The notes under the pieces were generated by a model, which saw only the letters and a list, made by a program, of their open reading frames with translations, was not told the origin of the DNA and did no database searches. From positions 1 to 64,000 of the forward strand of contig CAICTM010000034.1 in NCBI GenBank assembly GCA_903772945.1: a DNA stretch of 64,000 bases. The letters are read 5' to 3'. Shown piece after piece: positions 49,725 to 60,359 of the stretch. The stretch comes from Seminavis robusta. Lineage: Eukaryota; Bacillariophyta; Bacillariophyceae; Naviculales; Naviculaceae. The translations under genes and the position numbers were made by a program. Within the stretch, counting starts at the first letter, position 1. Every line of letters starts with the position of its first letter.

Positions 49725-51067
49725 ACCCAAAACCTGTACAGTAGGAAGAACAGAGCCAGAGCCATCGTACGGTATTGTAATGTTGGTCACTAAATCTGAA
49801 ACATTTATTTGCTGCTAAACAGATCCACCAAAGATGGATCAGCAAAAGGGGGAGTCTACACCATTCCCAACCCAGCCCAAAAAGTGCGCCAGCGAAGAGT
49901 GGGTGTCAGTGCTCATAGCGCGCGATCCCCCGTTCACGACATTTCATATGGCATCCGACATGTGCACACAACCCAAAGGGGGAAGAAAAAGAAAAACCTG
50001 CACACTTCATCCACACCATTGCAATTCCCACAAGAACCACCAAAAGAGCCAGCATCTGTTCCTTGCGATAGAACTGTTTCCCATCACGGTTGAGTTCCAC
50101 CTGTTTCACATCATTGTACGAAAGGCAGAGCGCAGGATTGCTCCGCATCAACACAAAGTGACAGTCCCGGTCATTTCGAAAGAGGCCCAGAGCATGAGTC
50201 CAAAGATGGTGATTGTTGTGGTCATGCTCTAGCTCGGAGAGGAGGCCACCGATGATACGGGCTCCATCGCAGGGTTTTGGATTGAGAAAAATCCAATCAA
50301 ACCAGGTGAGATTGGATTTTGGATCCTCAAACATGAAATCACACTTGGTGAGGCAGCGGTTGTGCTTGATTGCATGCCTCAGCAAGGATTTTCATGGCTG
50401 TCTCTCCAAATTTTTTGTAAGTTTTGAGGACTCTTGATAAATGTCAGTGTGAATTCTTTCATTGTCTGGTTGACTTTAATTAATGCCATCTGCAATATCA
50501 GAGAACATGTTGTGGACTTTGTGGACAGTCTGTTCGTCCTGAATGTCGTTGGAGAATTGGTGAGCACGAATAGTGATTTTGGCTCCTTGGCAAAAGAGGG
50601 GTGCAGTGATCCATGACAAGATGGAGCTCCTCAAGAGTGCTCGGGACCCGAGCCAATGATCCGAACAATGGTCCGAAAAGATCAGCAGGCATTTCACATC
50701 AATAGATCATCAGTTTCTTGATGTGCTTGGCCTGCAAGCAGTCTGTGATTGTTTGGTGTTCCACATTTGGGAAAGCTGGGAGCACCGTGTTGGTGACCAT
50801 TTGGATGAAGGTAGAAAAATCTTCCCGCAAGAGCAAACTCAATGTGCTTGCAGGTGCATGTAGTAGAAGAATTGGTTAGCTGGAGCAATGTCTGCTTGGC
50901 TTCGTCCTCATTGAGACAATACAAGGTTGGCAAATAATGGATCTTTCCAATGGAAGACGAGGACAAACAAATTCAATTCTCACCGTGGACAAATCACCCT
51001 CTAAACCTTTGGAAGCAGATTGGATCTTGTTTGGAAAGATCCGATGCATGACTGATGACATCATCAA
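49725..51067 (-). pseudogene. Degenerate RNI/LRR-like family gene, copy 1
   Basis: Minus-strand segments in different frames align with copy 2 (59106-60359). VPSTLEELHLVMDHCTPLL aligns with IPSTLEELHLSMLDITPSL, VNQTMKEFTLTF with VNQTLEEFTMTL, KHNRCL with KHNRCL, and LWTHALGLFRNDRDCHF with LWAHALGLFLDDLDCSF. The segments lie at about 51067-50940, 50966-50694, 50697-50476, 50567-50379 and 50385-50090, with repeated frame changes. The region 49725-50090 resembles 53340-53660 and looks like the family's shared 3' flank. The leucine spacing suggests a ribonuclease-inhibitor-like repeat fold, but that is inference. Confidence 0.6.
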
Positions 51068-51305
51068 TCCTCAGATGACATCATAAGCATGAGATGCACC
51101 CATAGCTGTCTATAGCTAGAGCTATTAGACCTATCTTACGGCATCGGTTCCGTCCATGGAGGAGTCCCTTCCCATGGACCCATACCGGTACGGCACCGAT
51201 AGTCCCTTCTAACCCATACAGTAGTAACCTCTTTGTCGTCCTTTGAAGGCCATGATCGATCGAATGTGTAATGTGTACTAGTAATGTGTACCTTTTGCAA
51301 ACCCA

Positions 51306-51565
51306 ACTGATGTTTTGGTCCTAATGACTAAAACACGTTTTATTCCGATTTACTAAATCACGTTTTATTCCGATTTACTAAAACTTGTTTTAACCTTAAT
51401 GACTATTACGCGTTTTATTCCCAATTACGAAAACATGATTTAGTCCAGATGACCAAAACACAGAAACAGGTCAGAAAGACTTGAAAATTTGGCTTGGCTC
51501 CTCTTTCTTTCTGTCAAAGTTTCGCTTACCTTGTTTCTTTCTGAGACCAAAACATGTTTTTTCAG
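51306..51565. repeat. 25-bp AAAACATGTTTT-type array, left
   Basis: Cores of the form AAAACACG/AAAACATG begin at about 51330, 51355, 51380, 51405, 51430 and 51455, an exact 25-bp spacing. A further AAAACATGTTTT lies at 51549. The array overlaps the 3' end of the 220-codon frame below. Confidence 0.85.
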
Positions 51566-52102
51566 CAGCACACACAACACGCTTCGAGGCAACATCAACA
51601 AACAAAACAACTCAATCAAACCTATCCAGCAGTCCTCGAGACAAGATCGCTTACCAAGGAAAAGAGAACGCAAACAGCAAAGCCGCTGATCTGTACAAGG
51701 ACAACAGTCATGTTGTCCATATCTCTGCTCGAACACCGCACAAGTATTGGGGTTTGCTATTTCCAATAAACAATATCGGTGATAGAAGGAAGCGTTGCTG
51801 TGGTTCAGGAACTGGGTGTACTTCGTCTCTTGTCTCTCGCCATTGTCAACAGCACCACGTTCGGGCATGGGTTCTTCGGGAGGATAAAGCTGAGGTGCTG
51901 GCACATCATCAAAGTACCATTTGAATGGGATCAATTGATCTCCGATCATGTAGCAATGAGTGGCATAGGATGCACCAATAACATTCTTCCTTTTCTTTTC
52001 AAGAATGGTAGCCTTCTGACTGGCGGACTTCTCACTGGACTTTGCCTGTGGAGACTTGTTCTGCTTGCCACGACTACCCTTGCCCTTCTTTGAAGTAGAC
52101 AT
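51440..52102 (-). CDS. Basic hypothetical protein, C-terminus doubtful
   Basis: ATG at 52102 opens 220 codons. The first 120 residues look genuine: a Lys/Ser-rich basic start (STSKKGKGSRGKQNKSPQAK), then a hydrophobic/aromatic segment (CYMIGDQLIPFKWYFDDVPAP) and NHSNASFYHRYCLLEIAN. After about residue 125 the sequence becomes Cys/Leu-rich and runs into the 25-bp repeat array, so a missed intron or a retro-truncated gene is likely. No domain recognised. Confidence 0.42.
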   Translation of the reverse strand: MSTSKKGKGSRGKQNKSPQAKSSEKSASQKATILEKKRKNVIGASYATHCYMIGDQLIPFKWYFDDVPAPQLYPPEEPMPERGAVDNGERQETKYTQFLNHSNASFYHRYCLLEIANPNTCAVFEQRYGQHDCCPCTDQRLCCLRSLFLGKRSCLEDCWIGLIELFCLLMLPRSVLCVLLKKHVLVSERNKVSETLTERKRSQAKFSSLSDLFLCFGHLD

Positions 52103-52241
52103 AATGTCAATAGGCAGTCAGTCTAATGAACAGGAAGAGAAAAGAGAAAGAGTATGAGTCAACAATGAGGATCAGGAGACTCAAGAAATATTCCTCAACA
52201 TTAAGATAATCACAGGCATCAATGTTTTGGTAGGGACGACT

Positions 52242-52490
52242 AAAACAAGATTTGGTCAGCACGACGAAAACATGTTTTAACCCACACGATGAAAACATGT
52301 TTTAACCCACACGACGAAAACATGTTTTATTCCACACGATGAAAACATGTTTTAGCCCACACGACGAAAACATGTTTCAACCCACACGACGAAAACATGT
52401 TTTAACCAACACGACGAAAACATGATTTGGTCGGTACGACGAAAACATGATTTGGTCGGTACGACGAAAACGTGTCACAAACTGCACCGG
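52242..52490. repeat. 25-bp palindrome-core tandem array, central
   Basis: Ten units of 25 bp with cores (AAAACATGTTTT or close variants) beginning at 52242, 52267, 52292, 52317, 52342, 52367, 52392, 52417, 52442 and 52467. Inter-core sequence is mostly AACCCACACGACG. Confidence 0.95.
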
Positions 52491-52739
52491 GCACTTACAG
52501 GCTTGTTCCTTGTGTTTGGGCTCTTTCCAGCTAGAGATCTGTGCTGGAGTAGTAGTAGTGATGGTAAGGAGACTCTCTGTGTGTCTTCTTGGGCTGTGGG
52601 GAGTGCAGAGGGGGGATAGATGTGGAGATTTGGCTGTGGATGGAGTGGGAGGTTGTTCTTGTTGTGGATGTGGGTTGATTTGTGGAGTGAATCCAAATCC
52701 AAATGAAATTATGACCATTTCGCTGGCATAACGCACGTG

Positions 52740-52910
52740 AACGAGCGCCGAATTGTTTTCGCCTTACGGACTAAAACATGTTTCGGTCTTTAGGTTTAAA
52801 ACAGGTTTTAGACTTGTTGACTAAAACATGATTTGGGAAGGATGGTCAATGTTAGTTTTAGTCAAGGCGACGAAAACATGTTTTAGTCAGGTGGACGAAA
52901 ACAGAAAGTT
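52740..52910. repeat. 25-bp palindrome-core array, right
   Basis: Cores at 52773, 52798, 52823, 52873 and 52898; the position at 52848 is degenerate. Same motif and the same 25-bp spacing as the other two arrays. Confidence 0.88.
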
Positions 52911-54110
52911 ACTTAGGCGAGAGCGGGGTGAGTTACTCTGTGATATAATCCTGACTTTGGTTGAGTGAGTGTGGCTCCGGTCGCCTCGTGAAATCGTACA
53001 CTACTGTACCAGTTTGGGTTTTAAGTTGAAGACAAGCCTGAGCAACTCCAGCCAGCCTGAACAAAATCAGTCGACAGGAGGAGGTGCGGCATCTCGAGGA
53101 ATCCTGTTACAGTCCAATCAACTGAACTCTCTTTTGCGAAACCAAGGCTCCGGGTATCTCCAGCCCAAAGGCAATGGCAACAGGAGCCAAGACGACAATA
53201 CACGAGAGATCTCGAGTGGATCCTACTATGGATTCATCCATCCGTTGGCATTTCCTAGAGTTTGGTTGATGATTCGATTCATTCCTGTGTTGGAATGACT
53301 GAGCAATGGTGGTGCCGGGGACCGTTTTGAAGCGACGAAACCAAAACCTATACAGTACATGACATTAGGGATAGCAGAGCCATTGTATCAATACGTGTCA
53401 CTAAAATATAAAACATTATTGTTGCTAAACAGATCCAACCAAGTATCCAAGGATGGATCAGCAAAACGTCGCGCCTTGGTAGCCCATTACCATCAACGCC
53501 TTCCCCAAAAGTGGGTGTCGGTGCTTCGATTCCAGTTTCCCAAAATATGAATCGAATCCAATCGCACCGGCCACACAACAAGAACAAAGTGGAGGAACCA
53601 AAAGAAGATCAAATAGCATCCGCCATCAAGAACCACCAAAAGAGTGAGCATCGGTTCATGGTGATGCTCACTGATGAACCATGATCGGAGCTGCTCACTC
53701 CCGTCCGAGCGAAGCCTGAGTGGTTCGAACGGGATCCAAGGTAAATATGAAACAGATAAACACCGACAAGAGCAAAACCAAGATTTCAAAAGCGCCCCTG
53801 AGCATCTTCCACATAATCCCAACCAAACGAGTGAGGAGTGTCTGTCGTCCCAAGCGATGTTCCACATCACTGTTCAAAGTCTGATCATTCTCAGTACCGG
53901 TACTGAACTCAGAGATGGTTAGTGACGACGACTCTGGCCAAGACGGATGACGGACAGACGAGAGTCCCCAATCTGATTCATCCAGCCAGTGCTCTTCCAC
54001 GAGGATCACCAACCTTGAGTCGCAGAGCCCATTGTTTTGTTTGTCTTGATCCACCTCTCTTCTATCGGTGTAACAAGACTGCTCTTTGGTTGCTTCCATC
54101 AGTGTAATTG
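52911..54110. other. Gene-family flank copy and dispersed repeat, no intact gene
   Basis: 53340-53660 resembles 49725-50075, sharing GCTAAACAGATCCA and AAGAACCACCAAAAGAG. 53870-54095 resembles 58975-59075 and 58479-58630. A possible single-helix open frame on the minus strand (54099-53695) is built largely from these repeats. I do not call a gene. Confidence 0.5.
53936..54095 (+). repeat. Dispersed repeat, copy A (pair with 58479-58630)
   Basis: About 155 bp starting GCCAAGACGGATGACGGA and ending at CTGCTCTTTGGTTGC. It is almost identical to 58479-58630 in the same orientation, differing by a handful of 1-bp indels. Confidence 0.9.
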
Positions 54111-57100
54111 CCTTGATAGCTAATAGACACCATCATTAGTAGCTGTCTACCATCTACATCAATCCCACTGCCGTCGCTGTGTTTCTTCTCCTCGGCCCTT
54201 TTCTTTTTCTCTCCCATCAATCCAGCGAGCAAAGAAGTACATCCCGTCATTGGGATCAATCCAACCGAACCCACCCCTGGGAAAAACTCCAGTGTACCAC
54301 TCTCCCATTAACTCCACTCAATCTATTTGCAATCTCCGTGGAATTTTTCCTTGTAGTGGCAGCGATCACTACTTCCACAACCGACCAATCCATTAGCGAC
54401 CAATCAATTTCTCGAGTACCGTCACTACTACGTCATTGGCAGCATTTCAACCCCAAATGGGACCATAATTCAGAATCCTTCCCACTTCCACGATAACCTG
54501 TCTCTACTACTACTACCGTGACAGCCAATTTCTACACAACCAGTAGTCAATAAATTTCTATTTCCTCGGGAGGTACTACCAGCATCGATTGTCAGCACTC
54601 CAACTCCACCCCGGCACTCCCTTCTTCAGTGTCAATTTCCCAATACCATCAAAATCCCTTTCTTCTGGTCACTACTGTACTACTATAATGGAAAATCCCC
54701 GGCCCGGCACACATACTATCGTATCCCGTCTTGTCACAGTCAAAAACTACAAATCGACCACTCTCTTCCGAAAACATCATCCATTTTCCAATGCATCTGA
54801 TTGCTTTCTACCACTACTACCAGGACGCGATCTCGGTGTACAGAATTAGACCGTCCTCAAATTCAAATTCCTCAAGAAGTAATACCGGTACCACCGTCAT
54901 TGGCAGCACTCCAACTCCAAATCGTCACTCCCTTCTGGGGCGGTCATTCCATATCAATTCTATGAAAAAAACAAATTCCTTCTACCGCCCACTCCTCCCA
55001 TGACGGCAAATCCCAGCCATAATTCCCAATGCTATCAAATCTTTTCTACTATTACTACTGTGACGGCAAAATTTGCACAATCAGCTGTTCACTTCTCATT
55101 CCTTGGGACCCACTATCGTTGGGACCCACTATCGTCTTTGGCCACAATCAAACTCCAAATCGACCACTCTCCCTAGGACCATCATACAGCATCGTTCTCA
55201 ATGCCATCACGTCGTTCTATCCTCCAATCATCCATGCTCTCAACCCCTCCAGCCAATTATTCATCCAGTCTTTCGATCACCCAGTCATTTAGCGATTGAC
55301 TGAGCCATTCATTCATCCTGCCATTTCAACACAACTTAGGCACTCCATAATTCCATCAATTGGCACATAAATTTTGAGAGCCATCCATCACTCATTCATC
55401 AGATCATCAACCAATACATCACACATAAGCAAGCCCACAAGCACTTCAATCCGTCAACTCATTATTTCATCTATCAGTTCACACATCAGTCCACATATCA
55501 CCCCATCATCCACCAACAAGCCTATCCATCAGCCATCACTCTAATATGCATCATTCCTTCTGGAAATCAGCCCATAGATTCTCCCAGCAATCTATCCATC
55601 AGCCCAGTAGCATATTCATCAGTCTCTTTGGATCCCAGCCTCTCCAGCCTTCTAGCAATACATCCAACCAGCAATCCAGCAGTTCATTAGCCCATCTTTC
55701 AATCCATTATCCCATCAGCCCATCAGTCCATTTGCTTAGCCATCAATCCACTCTGCACCAGCCAGCAGCCCATCCATCCTCTCCGCACCCACCCATCATT
55801 TATGTTGCATCAGCCCATCAACCAACAACCAGCAGTCCATCATCATCCCATCCATCCATCCACCCATCCGTTAGGTTACCTATCACCACATACATCCTTC
55901 CATCAATCTCCACACCCACATAGCAATTCATGAGCCCATTAATCAGTCTGCCTATCAATCCATCAACTCATCAGCCCATTTATCAGCCAACACATCAGTC
56001 CCCCCATCCATCAGTCACTCAATAAGCCCATTCCTTTACAAACCCATCAATTCACTATCCATCAGTCCATCTGACATTAGCCCATCCATCCTCCCACCTA
56101 TTGTTCCCTTAGTCCAGCAGCTTATCCATCAGTGCATTCTTTTTGATGCCAGCCTTTTCATTCTTCCAGCCATCTAGGCATCCAGCAATCCTTTATTCCC
56201 TCATTTTATGGATCCAACAGTCCATCAGCCCATCCTTCAGCCCCTACATCCTTTCCACAACCTATCTATCATTCACTGCATCAGCCAATCAATCAAGCAG
56301 TCATCCGTCAGTCAATCCATCAGCCCATTCTTCAGCTCATCCATCAATTAATTATTCCATCAGACTACCTTCCTTCCATCAGACTACCAATCAGTTATCA
56401 GTCCATCCACCATTCAATCCATGTATCTACCAGTGTAGACATCAATCCATCCGTCCAACAATCAGTTCATCCTACATCACTCCAACAGCCTAGCAACCCA
56501 GCAGTCCATTCATCAGACCATCCACTACTTCATTATCCCATCACCAGCCTATTAATCCATCAGTGGCAACAAAGATCCCCATCCAGCAGTCCATCCACCA
56601 ATCCCTCCACCAATCGACCCATCAGTTATCAGTTCATCCATCAATACATCCGTCATTCAATCCATGCATATCCCAGTGTGGGCACGATCCATCAGTCAGT
56701 CCAACCATCCGTATTGCCAGTTCAGTCTATATACAGTCCCTCTATGCTTCACTCCAACAGCCAATGAATGCATCAGTTCATACATCACGTTCATCCATTA
56801 TTCATCCATGCTTCAATCCAACAATCTATTCAACAATCCACTTCCTAGTCTATCTTTCCATCCATCCATCCAATCACTCTGGGGCAACCATGCCATTCAA
56901 TCATCATTGCTCATTCCCCTGCCACTTACTCCTGGCCACCAGTTAGGATCTCGCTATATGGAGCCATTATGCAACCAACACATCAGTTACCACTGTCATC
57001 TCCTTTGATGTGCTCATTCATCAATCTATTCATGCCAGCAAGCCTCTATCATCATTGGGTCCGTTTTGGGCATCATCTCCATCCAACCATGTTTGTCAAT

Positions 57101-57310
57101 TAGCTGCCAATTTCTAATTCCCTAGGAGGTCGTCTTAGCCACCGTCATTGGCAGCACTCCAATTCCAACAACTCCAATTCCACTTTGTCACTCCTTCTGG
57201 AACCATCATCCAACATCAATCTTATATGAAAACCAAAATCGCATCTACGAAGTCGACTACTTTGGTAATGGCAAAACTCCAACAATCATCTCCAATGCAA
57301 TCAAATCCTT
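54111..57310 (+). repeat. G-poor, diverged satellite region
   Basis: Two textures. At 54290-55250 and 57130-57310, diverged copies of a unit containing GTCATTGGCAGCACTCCAA and CACTCCCTTCTGG occur (near 54584, 54893 and 57138). At 55260-56960 a degenerate CATCAGTCCATC/CATCCATC minisatellite runs for about 1.7 kb, with very few G on the + strand. Open frames here (for example 55546-55923, rich in Ser, His, Gln and Pro) are by-products of the repeat. Confidence 0.75.
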
Positions 57311-57465
57311 TGGATCCCCACTGGCTGTGCAGGGCCCCCTTCCTAGGCCCATTTCCAAACCATCTGTTTGGAGCAGCCTACTGTGCAGGGTCCCCTCTCT
57401 GAGCCCATTTCCAAGCACAGTTGGATCCTGGTTGGGGTCCCCTTTCTGGGCCTATCATTGCTGGC

Positions 57466-57810
57466 TTCGGAGCCCCATCTTTGGGCCAAAAATTCCAACT
57501 CGACTGTGTGGGGTCCCATCTCTGGATCCCTTTCGGGCACAGTCAATACAGGTCGGGACCCCATCTCTGGGTCCCTTTCAGGACCACAAATTCGGAGCCC
57601 CATCTTTGGGCCAAAAAATTCCAACTCGACTGTGTGGGTCCCATCTCTGGATCCCTTTCGGCACAGCCGATACAGGTCGGGACCCCATCTCTGGTCCCTT
57701 TCAGGACCACAAATTCGGAGCTCCATCTTTGGGCCAAAAAATTCCAACTCGCCTGCGCGGGGTCCCATCTCTGGATCCTTTTCGAGCACAGCCGATACAG
57801 GTGTGCGTGG
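57466..57810 (+). repeat. About 124-bp tandem repeat, nearly three copies
   Basis: Units begin with TTCGGAGC(C/T)CCATCTTTGG at 57466, 57591 and 57714. Each contains GGGCCAAAAA(A)TTCCAACTCG and CAGGACCACAAA. A partial GGGTCCC-rich half unit precedes them from about 57310. Confidence 0.88.
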
Positions 57811-58253
57811 TCCCCTTTTCTGGGCCCTTTCTGGCACAGGAACTGCCTCCCCATGTTGGACCCCCTTTTGGATCATTTGTCTATCCCATCCTAATTGAGC
57901 CTTCTGAGTTTCTTCAGATTGCCATGAAGCACAGGGATTGACTCTGCTGATTCATTGGATCTTGTTGGCTGAGTTTATCTTCTTGATTTCTTATTTTATA
58001 CTTTCTTCATGTACTGCCACTAACTGTCTTTTTTGGTTGCATCTTTGCATTCTCAAGGCAGTCCGCCACCAAGTTTCCCTTAGGGACACTATCCATGGCT
58101 ATCAGTTAAGTGTTGCACTGACTCTATCCAAGCAAGCCTCTTCCATTCCCCCCCTTTGTCTGTCTCTTTGCTGCTTTTTTCTTTCTCCTCGCTTCTCTGG
58201 GCTCGGCTTGAACCACCTCTGTTTTTTCTTTGTGTGGTGGCCCATGCCTGGGT
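57811..58253. other. Spacer, nothing recognised
   Basis: Pyrimidine-rich stretch with no gene or clear repeat, between the 124-bp array and the 219-bp duplication. Confidence 0.45.
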
Positions 58254-58472
58254 GGTGGTCAGGAGAGTCCATTCCCAGACTCAATCACGAGTCTGTGTCA
58301 TGTCTCTCCTGGGGCTCTGTTCTGCTCAGCTCAAGCGTTGGTGGCTCTCCCCTCAGTCCCGCGAGACTGAGAGACAGCCAACAACCAACCAGCTTTGCCC
58401 CAGACACATGCGTTCACACTTCCGACCGAAGAAGGTAGGAGTCCGTCGCCGAAGGGAATCGCGAAGCGATTC
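58254..58472 (+). repeat. About 219-bp direct duplication, copy 1
   Basis: Starts GGTGGTCAGGAGAGTCC and ends GAATCGCGAAGCGATTC, a perfect 7-bp inverted repeat with a 3-nt loop. It is almost identical to 58649-58867. Confidence 0.92.
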
Positions 58473-58478
58473 TCTTGG

Positions 58479-58630
58479 CCAAGACGGATGACGGAAGACG
58501 AGAGTCCCCAATCTATTCATCCAGCCAGTGCTCTTCACGAGGATCACCAACCTTGAGTGCAGAGCCCATTGTTTGTTTGTCTTGATCCACCTCTCTTCTA
58601 TCGGTGTAACAAGACTGCTCTTTGGTTGCC
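58479..58630 (+). repeat. Dispersed repeat, copy B (pair with 53936-54095)
   Basis: Same sequence as copy A minus several single bases. It is sandwiched between the two 219-bp duplicates. Confidence 0.9.
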
Positions 58631-58648
58631 CCGCCCGCCCGCTCCGAG

Positions 58649-58867
58649 GTGGTCAGGAGAGTCCATTCCCAGACTCAATCACGAGTCTGTGTCATGTCTC
58701 TCCTGGGGCTCTGTTCTGCTCAGCTCAAGCGTTGGTGGCTCTCCCCTCAGTCCCGCGAGACTGAGAGACAGCCAACAACCAACCAGCTTTGCCCCAGACA
58801 CATGCGTTCACACTTCCGACCGAAGAAGGTAGGAGTCCGTCGCCCGAAGGGAATCGCGAAGCGATTC
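58649..58867 (+). repeat. About 219-bp direct duplication, copy 2
   Basis: Nearly identical to 58254-58472 (offset 395 bp), including the terminal GAATCGC-GAA-GCGATTC hairpin. One extra C is visible in the run before GAAGGGAATC. Confidence 0.92.
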
Positions 58868-59105
58868 GAAATGAAAAAGGGGAACAAAAAAGACACGTCC
58901 AGCCGTAACGATGAGTGACAGTCTTACCTCTCATTCAAAGACCCGATTTGACGGAGCACGGGATTGGCCATTGGCAGTGCTTCCATGTCCTGATCACGGA
59001 ACTGATCCACATCAGAGGTCAAAGTCTGACCATTCTGGGTACTGAACTCGCAAATGGTCAGAGACGAGACAAGCCAAGACAAACAAGACATGTCGAGGAT
59101 GAGTC

Positions 59106-60359
59106 TTACCGTTCATTCTGAGACCCAGTTTGGCACAGACATGCAGGATTTATCTGCAGTAACGCGAAACTACAGTCCAGGTCATCCAGAAAAAGGCCCA
59201 GAGCATGGGCCCAGAGATGGGCATTGTTGCATTCTTCACGCTGTAGCACGCCGAGGAGGCCATTCTGGTTGAGCTTGGTGTACATTTCAATCAGGCGGGC
59301 TGCATCACATGATTCCAGAGGGACAAAGTCCCACCCCGTACCGGTGGGACAACGGAACCAAGGGTCAATTTTCAACGTTTTGAGGCAACGGTTGTGCTTG
59401 GCGGCTTCAGCAAACATGTTCATGACTGCCAATCCAGCGTTTTCAGAAAAGCAGTATAGTGTCATGGTGAATTCTTCCAAGGTCTGATTGACCTTGAGGC
59501 CATCTGCAACGTTGGAGAACATGTCGACGACTGTCTGTTGATTGTTGGGGAATCTAGAAGCTTGAATTGTTATTTTTGACAATGATGTGCAGGCTCCAAG
59601 GTGGTCACGCTGTGATGGGTGTTTCATATACTCCCCAAGGTGCTCCTCGCAAAGAGAAGGAGTGATGTCAAGCATACTGAGATGAAGCTCCTCCAGAGTG
59701 CTTGGGATTCTTGCCAATGGTTGGAAAATACCAGCAGGCATTTCACCGAGAAGCACCTCGCCGCCGACCATCAATCGTTTGATGTTCTTGGCCTGCAAGC
59801 ACTTTGTGACATTCATCCCTACTTCATGAAGTTGGGGACGCACGAGCCAGTCTCCGTGATCTAGGCAAATCTCTTCTGCATTGGGGCAAGCTGGTAGAAT
59901 CCAATTTGGAAAAACAGTGGTCCAATGGAAGTTTGACTGCATCTGGGTTGGTGCTTCAGCATTGACATCTCTGCTTCTTGTTGATCGAGACAGTACAAAC
60001 TTGGAGAAGTTTTGAAATTTTCCAGCTCTTTGGCATTGGCCAGAATGAAATGGAAAACTTCCAGTGGAAGATGAACCTCATCAAAAATTATCTCTCTCTG
60101 ATGCCTGGCTCCAAAAACAAGAGAATCTTGAAGAACTCCAGAAGCTCTTGCTTGTAGCGTGGGTAGTCAGCAAAGGTAGAGGCGTCCAAGTACGTAATTT
60201 GCACTGTATCAATAGGCTTTCTTGGGTTGTGGAGTTCACAGAGCTGGTTTTTCATTCTGGTGAAATTCTGTCATCAAAACACCACATTTCCAACAAACCT
60301 TCCATGTCTTCTCTATCTTCTCTAGGATATTCTCCACCATCCCGTTCGAGGAAGCCCAT
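59106..60359 (-). pseudogene. RNI/LRR-like family gene, copy 2, frame-broken
   Basis: Protein-like segments in order: ATG at 60359 (MGFLERDGGEYPRED ... MWCFDDRISPE); then the frame at 60255 (KNQLCELHNPRKPIDTVQIT, ADYPRYKQELLEFFKILLFL); then a third frame (IIFDEVHLPLEVFHFILANA, SLYCLDQQEAE); then the long frame from 59942 to the stop at 59106 (278 codons: PAGIFQPLARIPSTLEEL, VNQTLEEFTMTL, AHLWAHALGLFLDDLDC). The changes are single-base; one sits in a GAGAGAGA run, a slippage-prone spot. If these were sequencing errors, this would be a protein of about 410 residues. Leucine-rich helix/strand spacing suggests an RNI-like repeat protein; function unknown. Confidence 0.6.

Noticed and set aside
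52242-52490. Regular 25-bp repeats could be read as a CRISPR array
   Set aside because: There are no unique spacers, the units are head-to-tail and the sequence is eukaryotic; it is a minisatellite.
53700-53740. GTGGTTCGAACGGGATCC resembles a tRNA T-arm
   Set aside because: The flanking stems do not pair and no acceptor, D or anticodon arm can be drawn around it.
55546-56946. Long Ser/His/Gln/Pro open frames
   Set aside because: They are read directly out of the CATC-type satellite and shift with it; no start context or domain.
57938-58438. 166-codon plus-strand frame
   Set aside because: Half of it lies in the duplicated 219-bp repeat and no domain is present.
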